A DNA stretch of 64,000 bases, taken from Tetradesmus obliquus. Taxonomy: Eukaryota; Chlorophyta; Chlorophyceae; Sphaeropleales; Scenedesmaceae. Both the position numbers and the translations under genes were made by a program. Of the stretch, positions 43,727 to 59,727 are shown piece by piece; the first letter of the stretch is position 1; every line of letters starts with the position of its first letter. The notes under the pieces are model-generated. The model saw only the letters and a list, made by a program, of their open reading frames with translations. It was not told the DNA's origin and ran no database searches. The stretch is taken from NCBI GenBank assembly GCA_030272155.1, contig CP126191.1, positions 6,966,501-7,030,500 on the forward strand, written 5' to 3'.

Positions 43727-45959
43727 CGCGGCTGCTCGGCAATACTGCTTAGCTGCAGCTGCAGAGCACCTGCCAGTGGTGCTGGTGTTGTTGGACCTGA
43801 GCCTGGCTGGCAGGGGGTGACGTGGCTGCTCAGTGTGGCGCAGCAGTGGCTGGCATGGCGCTTGCGTGTGTGCTGGAATTGACTGGTGGCTGCTTGAGCC
43901 TGGTGGATGATATTCGAAACGCCATGCGTCTGTGTTTAATGAGACTGGTACAGAATTGCTGCTAGGATGTGCTGCTGGTTGTGCATGCACATGCGCATGC
44001 TGCCACCAATGGCTGTAGCTGTCTGCATGCATTCCAGCTGGCAGCGGCCGCCGCTGCCCACTGCAACGGTAGTGGCGCTGGCGCTGGTAGGCACATGATT
44101 GCGGCAGCTTTGGCCTGCAATTGCTCCGATGGCCAGGGCTGTGTGTGCAGGCAACGTTGCCTGCAGCAGTGACAGCGTTTGCTTTGCTGTACCTGAGGCC
44201 CAGATGGGTGCTGGACTTTGTTACAGTGGCTGCTGCCTGTGCAACAAAGAGTAAAATGACGAATTCTAGACAAAGCCAGGATGCCGAAGCACGCTGGTCA
44301 TGCACAGCTGCGCACCTTCAAGCAATGCTGAGCCAGAAGACCCCCGCCAAAGTCTCCTGGCACTCCGAGTGGTGGGCTGCTCATGTAGACACGGCTGCCC
44401 GGCACCATAGCATCATGCGAAGTTCTCACCTGTAGGCACAGAGAAGGTTACAGGGCAGGGTCGTTAGGGGTCCAATGGCGGGACCACCTGTGACCCCTGC
44501 CCCCCGGCCTTCAAGTAGTCCTGGGTAGACCGTGGTGTAGGTTCCAGTCATGACAAGGACGCTCGCGTGTTACAGAGCAGCAGCGAGCAACAGCGTATGT
44601 TACAATACACATCACAGTTGGTTCAGGTACAGCTTTGTTTGTGAAGGTAATCCAGCAGCAACAGTCACATATGTAGTACACCGGTTACAACAGACTGCCA
44701 TCACCTTGAGGTCTGGCACAGCTGTGACTACAATCCAGCAACATCATTTGGATATGTATTACAACAGTAGACGGCCACAGAGCGGCCGGCCAAAGAGTAC
44801 ATACAGTGCAGTTGTTCAGCCGTCGGCACCCTTTGAATGGGCTATCATGGCACATACACGCACGGCTTTGCTTGAGGGTGCGCAGCCTTGCATTTAATTT
44901 GTAACTGCGTCTTTTGACACGCAGCGTATGGCTCCTTAGGCTGAGCGGGCAGGCCCTGGATTATCCGGGATTATCGTGATGTCTGTAACTGTCCTCAGGC
45001 TTTGCCAATTGGCAAAGGTAAAAAGCTTGCATAGGCATGTAAACACAGTTTGCAGAGCATAATGCAACATAGTGCGTACTCACATGGCATTCAAGTGGTC
45101 CCCCCTAGAGGCCACCATGGCTGCTTGAACCGCAGTTGTGCAGATGCGCTGTTCCTGCTGCTCCTCTTATGACCTGTGTGTATTACCTGCATTCACAATA
45201 CAACCTGGTCAGCGCCGTCCCCCAGAGCCACGATGCCCCAGGGGGGCAACGGCACTGACGGTCTTCGGTGCTCTTGTAGCCATTGGTAGCCCTGGTAGTG
45301 ACACCTTGTCAGTGACTTCGTTGGTGTGGTCATCTCCAGCATGTGTGCAGTAGATGTTGCCTCGCAATTAAGCAGGAGAAGCAGCAGTGATTTTATGTAT
45401 GAATATGGGGGATAATGTATGCCTGCATTACCGTTCTGTACTGCTGTCCTGATGATTTGCTGTCATGATCAATCCAAGCCTTTGCAAAGGCTTTGCCAAG
45501 CGATCACCAGCCACACAGCTGCTCATGGGACACCGTAAGGACTTTCAGTATCAGCATGTTACCATGTAAGCCCTGGAACCCCGAGGACTTGTAACTGCAG
45601 TGCAGCGGCACATACTACCTGATAGTACCACGGGATAGATGCAAAACTTTGAACGCATCTTTGCCAACCGCCACAGAACTGCAGTCATTTGCACAGCCGC
45701 AATTAGCCCTTCAGCAACCACTGCCTGCATGCCTAGCAGCGCTGCCTAAGATCTGGCTGAGAGGTCTGCACTCAAAGCTACGCTGCACACTGCCTGCTGA
45801 ACAACACAACAAAAGAATGGGCAAGCCAGGACAACACCAGAAACACAACATCCGCCTAGCAGCACACCAAGGAGAGAGAAACGCCGCACAGCACCCATTG
45901 TTCATTCTGTGCCAAGGCAAGCACGCACACCGCTCAAATGCAGGCCACACGCACGCGCA
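43727..45959. other. Intergenic, convergent 3' ends; short palindromes
   Basis: 2.2 kb between the NOL11-like stop and the lysyl-tRNA synthetase stop. It includes a second copy of the NOL11-like stop region (43790-43831), an 18-base perfect palindrome at 45000-45017 and a 14-base one at 45478-45491. The part from 44430 to 45640 is less GC-rich and could be remnant mobile DNA, but I see no transposase, reverse transcriptase, terminal repeat or target duplication. A short open frame at 44550-44897 is not convincing. Confidence 0.45.
45000..45017. repeat. 18-base perfect palindrome
   Basis: CTTTGCCAATTGGCAAAG reads the same on both strands. Part of it (GGCTTTGCCAA) recurs at about 45489 beside the 14-base palindrome GCCTTTGCAAAGGC at 45478-45491. 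Confidence 0.9.
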
Positions 45960-50523
<4,564 letters not shown>

Positions 50524-51206
50524 CGTGAACAAACGATCCTGTACAACGCAAGACGAATGTGAAAGGATCACAGAAAAGGCCACCAGGACAGCAACAGCTG
50601 CAGTAGGTTGAGCTCGCCGCCGGAACACACGGCAGCAAGTACTTCACATTTAGGCGATTAGCATCACGATAAGTTGTTTGTTGCGCTCAGCATACAAGTC
50701 AGAGCAGTGTTCTCGGCTAACATAACACATCATTCAAACGTATTGTCGCTGGCTCTCCATGAATGGCACTACGAACATTGTATAACGTTTAAACGTTCAC
50801 ATGGATGTTGATTCAGCTCGTCAACGATTCAAGGTTTGCTGTACTGCTTCAGCCGGACTGCTTCTGCTCGTGTGCTCGCATGGTGCGCCAGAACCAACAT
50901 CAAACAAAAACAAACACTAGTAGAGTTCGGAACACCTCACCGTGCTCGCTGCGGCAGCTCAAGCCACGGCATCAGGGCAGCAGCAGCGATTGACTGCAGG
51001 GCCTGTTGTACCTGCCTTGATCTCAGCACAAATCTAGAATCTGGGCACAGCTAGCTTGAAACCAAGACAGGCTTATAGCCAGCATATGGGGACGGTGTGG
51101 CTGGCCACAGCTGGGCTCTAAGCTAGGGCAGTCATCAACCGCAACAGAGATGCGATCATACAAGCTAGGTACGGCCGATAATGGAACCCTGCTCATGCCT
51201 GAACTG
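50524..51206. other. Divergent promoter region, LysRS / katanin p80
   Basis: About 680 bases, AT-richer than the genes on either side (especially 50640-50800). No motif is assigned. It may contain a further 5' exon of the katanin gene, whose start is uncertain. Confidence 0.45.
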
Positions 51207-54153
51207 ATGTGCATCCAAGGTGAAGATTCAGAACACCATCACCGCTCTTCTGTGTTGCTGCAGACGAGTTTGTCGCCCACAGTGGCGCAGTGAACTGCTT
51301 GAGGATTGGCAGGAACACTGCAGGCGTGCTGGCAACAGGCGGGGAGGACAAGAAAGTCAACTTGTGGCGGATAGGGCAGCCGCATGTCATTCAGGTAGGC
51401 TGCAAGTCTGGGCTATCAGCTCTGTGCTGTAAAAGCAGCGCCAGCAATGCATAACGCCTTGCACCATCTTTGTCAGTTCAACATCTGTCACCAAGACCAC
51501 TCCTAGGACCACAAACGCTTACCAATGACAGAAGCAACAACATACACAATGTTCTGCTTGGATCAATGCTTGCAGACTCTGGTTGGGCTCAACTCACCAG
51601 TCGAGTGTGTTACCTTTGACCCAGCCGAGGACAAGGTTGGAGCAGGTGCAGCAAACGGCACAGTCAAGGTCTGGGACCTTGACACAGGCAAAGGTGAGCG
51701 CCTATAGCTGATGCCTCAGCTCAACTGCAGGAGTGGCCGACAGCTGTGGCAGCCATACGCTGCGTACAGTGCATCACAACAAGTCCGCTGCTTGTACGGT
51801 GTGCTGCTTTGGTGCTTGCATCGTGCTGCTGCTTGCCGTTCTAAGATCTGCTTCCGTTGTTGCTGCTCTTGCATGGTTGTGCCTTGCAGTATGCTGCAGC
51901 CTGACGGGGCACCGCTCGAACTGCCTAACAATAGAGTTTGGTCCCCCAGAAAGCAACATAGTTGTCACTGGCTCGCTCGACACGAACGTCAAGGTGTGGG
52001 ACTTGCGCCGCAAGGACAGCATCACCACCTACAAAGGCCACAGCCGCGGCGTGCGGAAGCTTGCCATCAGCCCTGACAACAAATGGGTGTGCTCTGGCTC
52101 AGAAAGCGGGGAGCTTAAGGTCAGTAACAGCTTTAGCAGGAAAGTGCAGCCAGCATGCCTGGTGTACCTCACTGCACAGTGCAAGCGTGTGTTGAGTGGC
52201 ACCTTCCAGTTCTTTCAATCATACTGGGCTTACCATTCTGTGTCGGGCACAACCGCAACCCCTGACGTAGCATTGCTGCCGTTTCTGCTGCCACCCTTGC
52301 CTCTATGTTCCTGCTGCCACCCGCCACAGCTGTGGGACCTGGCGTCAGGGCGCAACGTTAAGGACGGCTGGTCCCACGACAACGGCATCACAGGCATTGA
52401 GTTCCACCCCTGCGAGTTCCTGCTAGCTACCAGCAGCAGCGACCGCACTGTGCGGGTGTGGGACCTTGAAGTCTGGGAGCAAGTGGAGACCCTTGGGCCT
52501 GAGACAACAGCAGTGCGGGCCATCGCCTACCACAGGGACGGCCGGCAGCTGCTGACAGCAACATCGGACGCGCTGAAGGTGTGGGGCTGCGAGCCTGCAG
52601 TGCACCATGACACAGTGCAGATGGACTGGCGCAACCTGGTGGACATGCACCTGACGTACAAGGATGACCAGCCGCGCGTGATTGGCTGCTGTTGCAACAA
52701 CAGCGCAGTTGGCGTGTTCCTTGTGGACCTACGCAAGGTGGCACCGTTCAACGGCGGGGCCACGGCAGCAGCAGCAACGGCAGCGGCTGGGCCAGCAGTG
52801 GCCTGCAGCGGCGGCACCCGTGCGTCTGCGCAGCCGCAGCGCAGCGGCATTGGCAGGCACAGCTTGCAGCCTCAGCAGCGCCACCAACCTGCGACGTTCA
52901 TAGAGTCGCCGGTGGTGCCAGGCAGCAGCCCTTATGCCAGCCATGCGGCAGGCTCCCAAGCAGCAGCGTCGGCCGGGCCGCTGATGCAGCAGTTAAGCAG
53001 GCAGCGCACGCCGCCTGGGCTGCCAAGCAGCGCCCACACGGCAGACAAGTGCAGCAGCATAGCAGCAGCCAAGCAGAGGCACAATGGCGAAATGCCGCTG
53101 GGTGTGCCACTGCAGCCTGGACAGCTGCCACCAGCAGATGGTGGGCTAATGCAGCAGCAGCAGCGCCGCAGAACAGGAGACACATTCCCAGAGTTCGAGA
53201 TCCGGGTTCCTGCAGGCCCGCCACCACCCAAGCCAGCAGTAGGTGACTTTAGCGGCCCACACAGGAGCAGCAGCAGGGAGTATGGCAGCAGCAATAACAG
53301 CAGCAGCAACAACAGCAGCAACAGCAGCAGACGGACGTCCGGATATGATGTGGAGGCAGCTGCAGCAGGCATGCGTGGCATGGGCTTCACAGATGCAGCA
53401 CCCGTCAGCTATGCCAGCAGCGCCTCTCAGCAGCAGCAGCAGCAACAGCAGCAGCCGTACAATGCTGCTCCCAGCAGGATGTCCTCCAGGGAGGTGGCCA
53501 GCGCTGGCGGCATTGGCGCCGTGCCTGCCAACGGCCGCGACTGGCAGCCACAGGCCACTGCTGCTGGCCTAGCAGCAGCCAAGTCCAGCTCCGCACCTGG
53601 TGACATGGCTGTTGCCGCCGGCGCAGCAGCGGCGCCGGACCCTATTGTTGCTGCCATGGCGCAGCGGCCGCTGCTCAAGGCAGACTTGACGCGCATGGTG
53701 ACGGCGCTGCAGCTGGCGAAAGGCTTTGTGGCGCGTGGCAACCTTGAGGGCGCCTACAAGGCAGCGCTCAGCCAGGGTGATGCGGCAGTGGCGTGCATGC
53801 TGGTTGAGGCAGTGCAGAGCCGGCAGGATGCCTTTGAGCTGAACTCAGTGGAGCCGCTGATCAAGTTGCTGGAGCTGCTGCTGGCAGCCGGCCAGGAGCA
53901 GCAGCAGGCGGTGGGGCTGTCAGCGCTGGCGCTGGTGCTGCGCGGGCCTGGTCAGGTTGTGCGGGAGGTATGTGGCGGGCCTGGCCCAGTGGGTGTTGAC
54001 TTGAGCTATGAGCAGCGCAAGAACAAGTGCCTGTTGGTGAAGATGTGCCTGGAGGGACTAGGGATGAAGCTTGGGGTGCTAGCGCGTGGCAGCGGGCCAG
54101 TAGCAGCTCGTGCACAGCTGCTGGTGGGGGAGCTGAGGCGAGTAGTAGGGTGA
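51207..54153 (+). CDS. KATNB1: Katanin p80 WD40-repeat subunit
   Basis: Five exons give 771 residues: 51207-51219, 51264-51394, 51576-51693, 51890-52119 and 52330-54153. p80 targets and regulates the p60 microtubule-severing ATPase; in Chlamydomonas the equivalent gene is PF15, needed for the flagellar central pair. WD40 blades are clear: EFVAHSGAVNCLRIGR, GGEDKKVNLWRIGQPHVI, GSLDTNVKVWDLRRKDS, TYKGHSRGVRKLAISPDNKW, HPCEFLLATSSSDRTVRVWD. A Ser/Gln-rich linker of about 300 residues (polyQ at 53429-53455) precedes the con80 domain that binds p60 (LLKADLTRMVTALQLAKGF to the end). The linker may be a site of regulation. The start is tentative: a 13-base exon giving MCIQ fits phase, but an additional 5' exon is possible. 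Confidence 0.92.
53426..53456. repeat. CAG tract encoding polyQ in katanin p80
   Basis: Read in the CAG frame as about nine glutamines in the linker between the propeller and the con80 domain. Confidence 0.85.
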
Positions 54154-55843
54154 GCAGTGCGCCAGTAGTGTGTTTTGCAGGGCTATTGATAGGTCCTGCA
54201 AGGCATGGTTGGCGGTAGCATTCAATGCTAGAACTCGATCTGCTTGTGTATGTGTCTGGCACCCAAGCTTGAGGCTCTTCGGATGATGTGTTGTGGCTGT
54301 AGGTGGCATGTGCAGATGCGCCATTCCTTCGGATATCTGCGGCTTTCGAGGCCAGGCAGACAAGGTCCATTTTACACAGTCTTGTGATGTTGAGCATGCC
54401 TGCTCAGCAAGCAACTGCAGTTGCCCAGCTGGGCTGCACCTTGTATGGGCTGCTGGCAGTGCACATATGTTGATGCATGACAGCTGCAGAGTGCGATTCT
54501 TGCAGTGCTCAGCATGCTTCGCAGCATTGAAAGAGCTGCTGAAAGCTGATGCAATCAAAAAGTACCAAAGCTCACCCACGTGCAACTAGTGCTACTTTTG
54601 TTGGTCCTCATCGTGCATGTACTCGTGTGGCAGCCTGCCGACACCACTGCCAGTGGCAGTGCCTGCTTACGGGGCGGTGCTTGTGGGCGGTAATTGTGAG
54701 TTTCAGACTCACTCAAAGTTGGAGTCATTGCAAAGAGCTGGTCATAAAACTGGCCAGCCACCATGGTGTACTGCTGGTACAGTGCAGTGCAGCTGATGGT
54801 TCCAGTAGAGCTTGGGTTGAACCCAAGTTGGCACCACACTGAAGGGGCCATCAGCCTGCATAATAGCTGGACAGGGAGCAGGCAGGAGGCTCTCTGTGCC
54901 ACCAGTGCACTGCCACATCGGCTTGGCGCCGTCAGGCTTCCTTTATTGTCAGCCATGCCACCAGTGCACTGCCGCTCCATGTGGGCTGTCGCTAGGTTGC
55001 CGCAACCTGCCAGCCTGGCAGCCTACCAGTGGCAGCTAGGTTGCTGGCAGCAGTTTGGCTGCGCTCAGCAGCTGCTATGTGAGCGTGCTATTTTATATAT
55101 TGCCCGACGCACACACCAAATCAAATCTCATGCAGACAGCCATGAAGTACCTATCAGAATGTGCACCAGGCCCTTGTGACCAGGGCACCCCTGAACCTGA
55201 CGCATGGCTGCTGACGTGGGGTGAAGGCACTTCCTTGGACGGGCAGAGGAGCTGTGCTAGGCGACATATTTGATACCAGGGCAAGCAATGTAATCACCAG
55301 ACCAAAGATGATTGTCGACCGCGCAAGGAGCTTCCTGGCCTTGCCCGTTGACCTTTACTATGACCATCGTCGCGACTCTACCACTCCAATTAGTCAGCTA
55401 TGCCTCACATTATCCAATCGCAACAGCATGTCCCTTTTAAAAAAAATGAAGCGAGGCAGAGTTGGTCGGTTTTGGACCTTAAGCTTTGGTCGTGTGGTAG
55501 TTGCCCGGCACATTCGCGCATACTTCACCGTATATGCCTCCGTCCTGAAGTTCGATCCTTGCCTCTCTCACTCATTATCACTGCATATCACGTTTTGAAC
55601 GATCGTTACAGGTTGCGAGCAGACCTTAGTTGAGCAGAAACACACACAAGCTCAACATTGCAACTACAGGACCCAAGTGTGCACCACTTTTCTAGTGACG
55701 TCTTTTGGATTTTCTGTGGTGCAGTTCTACCTTGAGAACGTGCTCAGCAGTTTGGCGCTAGCTACTCCCCCGCTAGCGCCCACCCGGCTTCATCGCCTAG
55801 CAGCCAGCTCCTGAGCAGTCGCTGAGCAAAGCAAGGCATCATC
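54154..55843. other. Intergenic, tandem genes
   Basis: 1.7 kb from the katanin stop to the next start. Short plus-strand frames (54293-54589, 54763-55179, 55221-55598) have no family resemblance. The right end is the promoter and leader of the membrane-protein gene and contains a nine-base inverted repeat at 55754-55780. Confidence 0.45.
55754..55780. repeat. Inverted repeat in a probable 5' leader
   Basis: GGCGCTAGC and GCTAGCGCC face each other across nine bases, 64-90 bases upstream of the ATG at 55844. In RNA this would form a stable stem. Confidence 0.75.
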
Positions 55844-57523
55844 ATGGCATTGCTTCAACTGCCTCGCCTGGAGACGCGCTACACAGCTGTGCAGCTGGGC
55901 AGCAGCAACCAGCAGCAGCTGGAGGGAAGCAGCAGTGAAGAGGAGCTTTGTGGTGCCTCGCCCACTTCTTCCTCAGACTACAGCAGCTCTGACATAGAGT
56001 TCTACTCGGGCAAGGCCAATCAGCACTGTGCACGCTTGCAGCAGCAGCGGCCACCCAGGCGTGCCCTGCGCTGGCTGGTCAGGCGCCTGCATCAGGCAGA
56101 CCGCAAGCAGCAAGCCAGCTTGCCCTCAGGAGGATCCTTCGATTCCCTGTCAGGCTTCAGTGACTGTAGCAGTGAGGCGCAGTATGATGGAATCGTGCTG
56201 CTGCCTCCGCCAGCCCCAAAGCAGCAAGCACAGCAGCAGCAGCAGCTGGAGCAGCAGTTGAATCAGTCAGAGCAGACTGCGGCAGCTGCTGCTGAGGCAG
56301 CAGCGCAGCCGGCAGAGGGCGGTTTCCGCCGCCTGCTGAGGGCTGTGCTGCGGCCTGTGGTGCGCTTTGTGCGCACTGTGTGCAGCAGCGCAGGGCCCCA
56401 GGGGCCTGGCAGCAACGACAACAGCCTGGCTGAGCAAATCATCAACGTGGTCACATCCATCCCCTTCTTCGTCATCGGCATGCAAGGCCTGAGGTGAGCC
56501 CCACAGTGATGTGCCTGAAGCTAGTTAATCACAGGCTGACTAGCTGATCCGTGTGATTGCCTGCTGACTTCTGCTACATGCCAAGCAGCATGGGACACAG
56601 GCGGGTTAGTCCACTCATGTGCACTGTGTTACGATACCATTGGCCCCACCACACATCTGCATGCCTGCAACATCACGCACAAACTCAGCTCCTTGCTTCA
56701 CTACTGCTGCTCGTCACACTTTCTTGCAGGCGGCGCCGCTGCCCCCGGGGCCGCCACTTCAGCCTCGCCTTCATGGCGGTGGGCATCGCAGCAGCAGGCT
56801 ACCACGGCGTCAACCCCAGCAGCCCGCTGCGGCCGCTGCTGCGCAAGATGGACTACTACAGCATCTGCTACTGCAGCAACGTGCTGCGGCGTGCAGCACA
56901 CATCGGCCTGCCAGCGCCCCTGCGGGTTGCAGCGCTGCTGGCAGCGCCTGTGAAGCCGACTGCGGTGACTGGGCTCAACCTGCTGCTGGTGGAGGTGAGC
57001 AGCAGGGCAGGGACTTTTTTGCAGGGAGTGCAAGGCTGTTGACTGAAGCTGGCATGCAGTTTATTCAGTATGTATGCCTGTCCCCTACAGTCCTCAGCAG
57101 CTGTGCTGGCTGGCAAAGCCGGCTGAACGCTGCATACAAGCGACAGCACAAAGTAATTGGCTCGCTCAACAATGTTCAGCCTGCAGCAGCTAATTCCCCC
57201 CTGCAGTGGCACGCAGCCCACACAGCCACCACCCCTGACACTTGCTGCTGCTGTGCCTGCCGCCCCTGCAGAGCAAGTACCTACGCTCCGCGCTGTCTCA
57301 CGCGCACCTGCGCCCCAGCTTCAAGCTGCACCTGGGCACCGGCCTGGTGGGCATGGCTGCCTTTGCCTACGAGGACATCGCCAATGGCATGCGCTGGCCC
57401 CCCGTGCTGCACTCGCTGTGGCACTGCCTGAGCGCGGTTGCCATGGGCTGCTTTGGCCAGCTGCTGCAGCATCAGGAGCTGCTGCTGATGCTGGAGGGCG
57501 TGCAGGTGGAGGCCTGCAGCTGA
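55844..57523 (+). CDS. Conserved multi-pass membrane protein, function unknown
   Basis: Three exons give 388 residues: 55844-56493, 56730-56994 and 57272-57523. The N-terminal 180 residues are Ser/Gln-rich and acidic then basic (SSSEEELCG, RRALRWLVRRLHQ). From about residue 198 the protein is membranous: IINVVTSIPFFVIGMQGLR, HFSLAFMAVGIAAAGYHG, then RPLLRKMDYYSICYCSNVLR, two more hydrophobic stretches, and LHLGTGLVGMAAFAYEDI. The His of YHG followed by an Arg-Lys-Met-Asp-Tyr motif resembles the order of conserved residues in CREST-type membrane hydrolases (ceramidase-like), and similar uncharacterised proteins occur in plants. A chloroplast location is possible because the N-terminal region is long and Ser-rich, but I cannot show it. 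The start ATG follows ATCATC and is the first in frame. Confidence 0.7.
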
Positions 57524-59727
57524 ATCAGCAGCAGCAGCAGCAGCTGGTGTTGTGTGCGCATATTGTGCTGCTGCTGGTGATGGCAGCTGGTGTGCATTGG
57601 CGATGTGCATTGCATCACTGTGCGCATGTCTGTGCGGTGTTTCGGGGCCCCGCATGTTTTGTTGGTGCTGTTGCGGTCAGAGCTGGGTGGCTGTGCAGGC
57701 AGCTGCTCGATTGGCTCTGCCAGTGGTGGGTGTGTGGCAGCAGGGCGCTGCATGCTTGCTGAGCAGCCTTGGCTGGGCATGCTCGGCTGCTCTGTGCTCC
57801 TGTGTATCATCAAGCGGTTGTGTCAGGCACCACGCTGTGGTGTCTCTGAGGGTTTGGTGTGTTGACAGAGGGGTTTCATGTATCGCTGCACCTTGCGTGC
57901 TGTGCTCTGCTGCCAACGACACTGGCTGCATGTGCACTTGCTGGTGCGAGACAGCGTGTTCTGCAGTGACGATGAGTGAGTTTGTACAGTACAAAGTGTA
58001 GGGTGACTGGCAAATATGTCAAGCACCCGCACATGAAGCCTTTCATTGTGCTGATGGTTGGGTCAAGCTATAACTTGGGGTGGAGTGCATGAATTGCAAC
58101 TGCAGCACAGCAACTGCAACCTTGTGCAGCTGTGCTGCACTGCTGCATCGTGCTGTGTGTGCTCTTGCCTCTACACTAGTAGTGTTGTAGGCGTGATGGT
58201 TGCAGCTCTGTTTCATTGTGGCAGGCAGGCGCATGCCAATCAGGCAGCTGCAAAAGCTGCTGCAGGCACACCTGTTGAGGAGTCGCAATCTGGTGTGTGG
58301 TCATTGATGCGCCTGACGTTGGCATTTCTTCTGTGTGTCTTCTCCGGCAGGTATGCGTGCTGGCGGTGGAAGCTTGTGCACGTTGCTTGGTGCAACAGTA
58401 CCTAAAGCACAGCAGCAACCCCTGTTTTTCCAGTTGCAAGTTCTGTTATGTGAGATGTTTAAGCGATTAGTCTGGTGCAGACTTTGCATAGCAGTGCTGG
58501 CTAGGAATGCATATGCATGTGCAGTGCGCATGCCCTGTGTAACACACTAGCTCGCAACATCTTTTCCTGGCTTCGGCAACATGACTGGTTTTGTTGTAGT
58601 ACAGCCTTGCTCAGCATTGCACTGCAATGGACCCAGGGGACCCAGAAACCATGTTAGTTTGCAGCAGTCAAGTGTGTTGCCCTGACAGCAATGCCAACGG
58701 TATCGTCCTGGCTGGAACAAGGCAGTGCCATAAACAAGGCAGCTGCCGATGCAGCGTGCTAGCTCAGCGCATCTTTGTACAGCTCCTTTACATCCAGTTC
58801 AGTGACCTGTGCCCCCGTACTAGTATACTACTTGCCAACATCTAATGCCCTCCAGTGGCATCAGCAGGGACCATTCCTGCTTTAGTGACTAAACAAATTA
58901 CGCAGCGGTGTGTCATGCTCCCGACACCAGTGTGACACTGGTTGATCACAGCCGTGCACCAGCCTGGTGGACAGGCCCTGCCCAGGTGATGCACGCCTTC
59001 ACCACATCACCACACCAGCACTGGCATTGCTGAAAGAAGCAGTGCACCCCATGAGCGTCAGACATCTCAATCATACAAATGCTCGCTATTGTCGCAATAA
59101 TCACCAACTGTTGCAGTTGGAAGGCCAACTGTTGCAGTTGGAAAGCAGCAGCCATGCCCGACACCCATCGTACAACATGAAGCTGCCAGCTCCAAGCTAA
59201 ACAGTTCTGTCTTATACTACCCACTACACAGCATCACGTCGAGGCAAAACATAGCAGAGGTGTCAGCAGCTGCCAGCAATGCCACAGTGTGCCGCACCCA
59301 GCCCCAGTCACGCAACACATTAACGTTTATTGCTGCCAACACATCAGTGCAATGCTAACTGAGCATGGCATGCTCGAGCCGGCTGGTCCTCAGGTCCTGC
59401 TGCACAGCCTGTATAGACAGCCTGCAGCAGAGGCATGTACAGGCAGGCCCTAAGCCAGCTGGTCCCACAAACAGTCAACGCCCCAACCAGCTATCTGATA
59501 TTCCAATCCCGCACCAACACTGCAACACAGCAAGTGCAGTCCTCAACACTCGCCCACATTCAACAAAACACCAGCCTCTCTCACAAGCCCCCAAAGCAGC
59601 CAGCCCTGGCTGCATCACCCCGCTCGGGCATGTTTTGACATCGCCAATGATCAAAGCTCAACACACAAATTGCAAACAGTAGCTGGGTGATACTCATGGC
59701 TGCTAGCTAGCTAGCTGTAGGTACTAC
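57524..59727. other. Intergenic, convergent 3' ends
   Basis: 2.2 kb between convergent stops. It holds a 21-base tandem duplication (AACTGTTGCAGTTGGAA, twice) at about 59107-59147 and a GCTA repeat at 59701-59714. Short frames such as 57552-58001 overlap the 3' region and have no family resemblance. No RNA gene is seen. Confidence 0.45.

Noticed and set aside
43040-44305. 421-codon minus-strand open frame
   Set aside because: It overlaps the NOL11-like C terminus on the opposite strand and is His/Gln/Arg-rich, as expected from reading CAG/CTG repeats in reverse.
44430-45640. Retrotransposon or DNA transposon remnant
   Set aside because: Composition is different from neighbours, but no coding trace, terminal repeats or target duplication could be seen; only palindromes are reported.
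50803-50838. Alternative katanin p80 first exon starting MDVDSARQ
   Set aside because: Its donor is in the wrong phase for exon 2, so the 13-base exon at 51207 was preferred, with low certainty.
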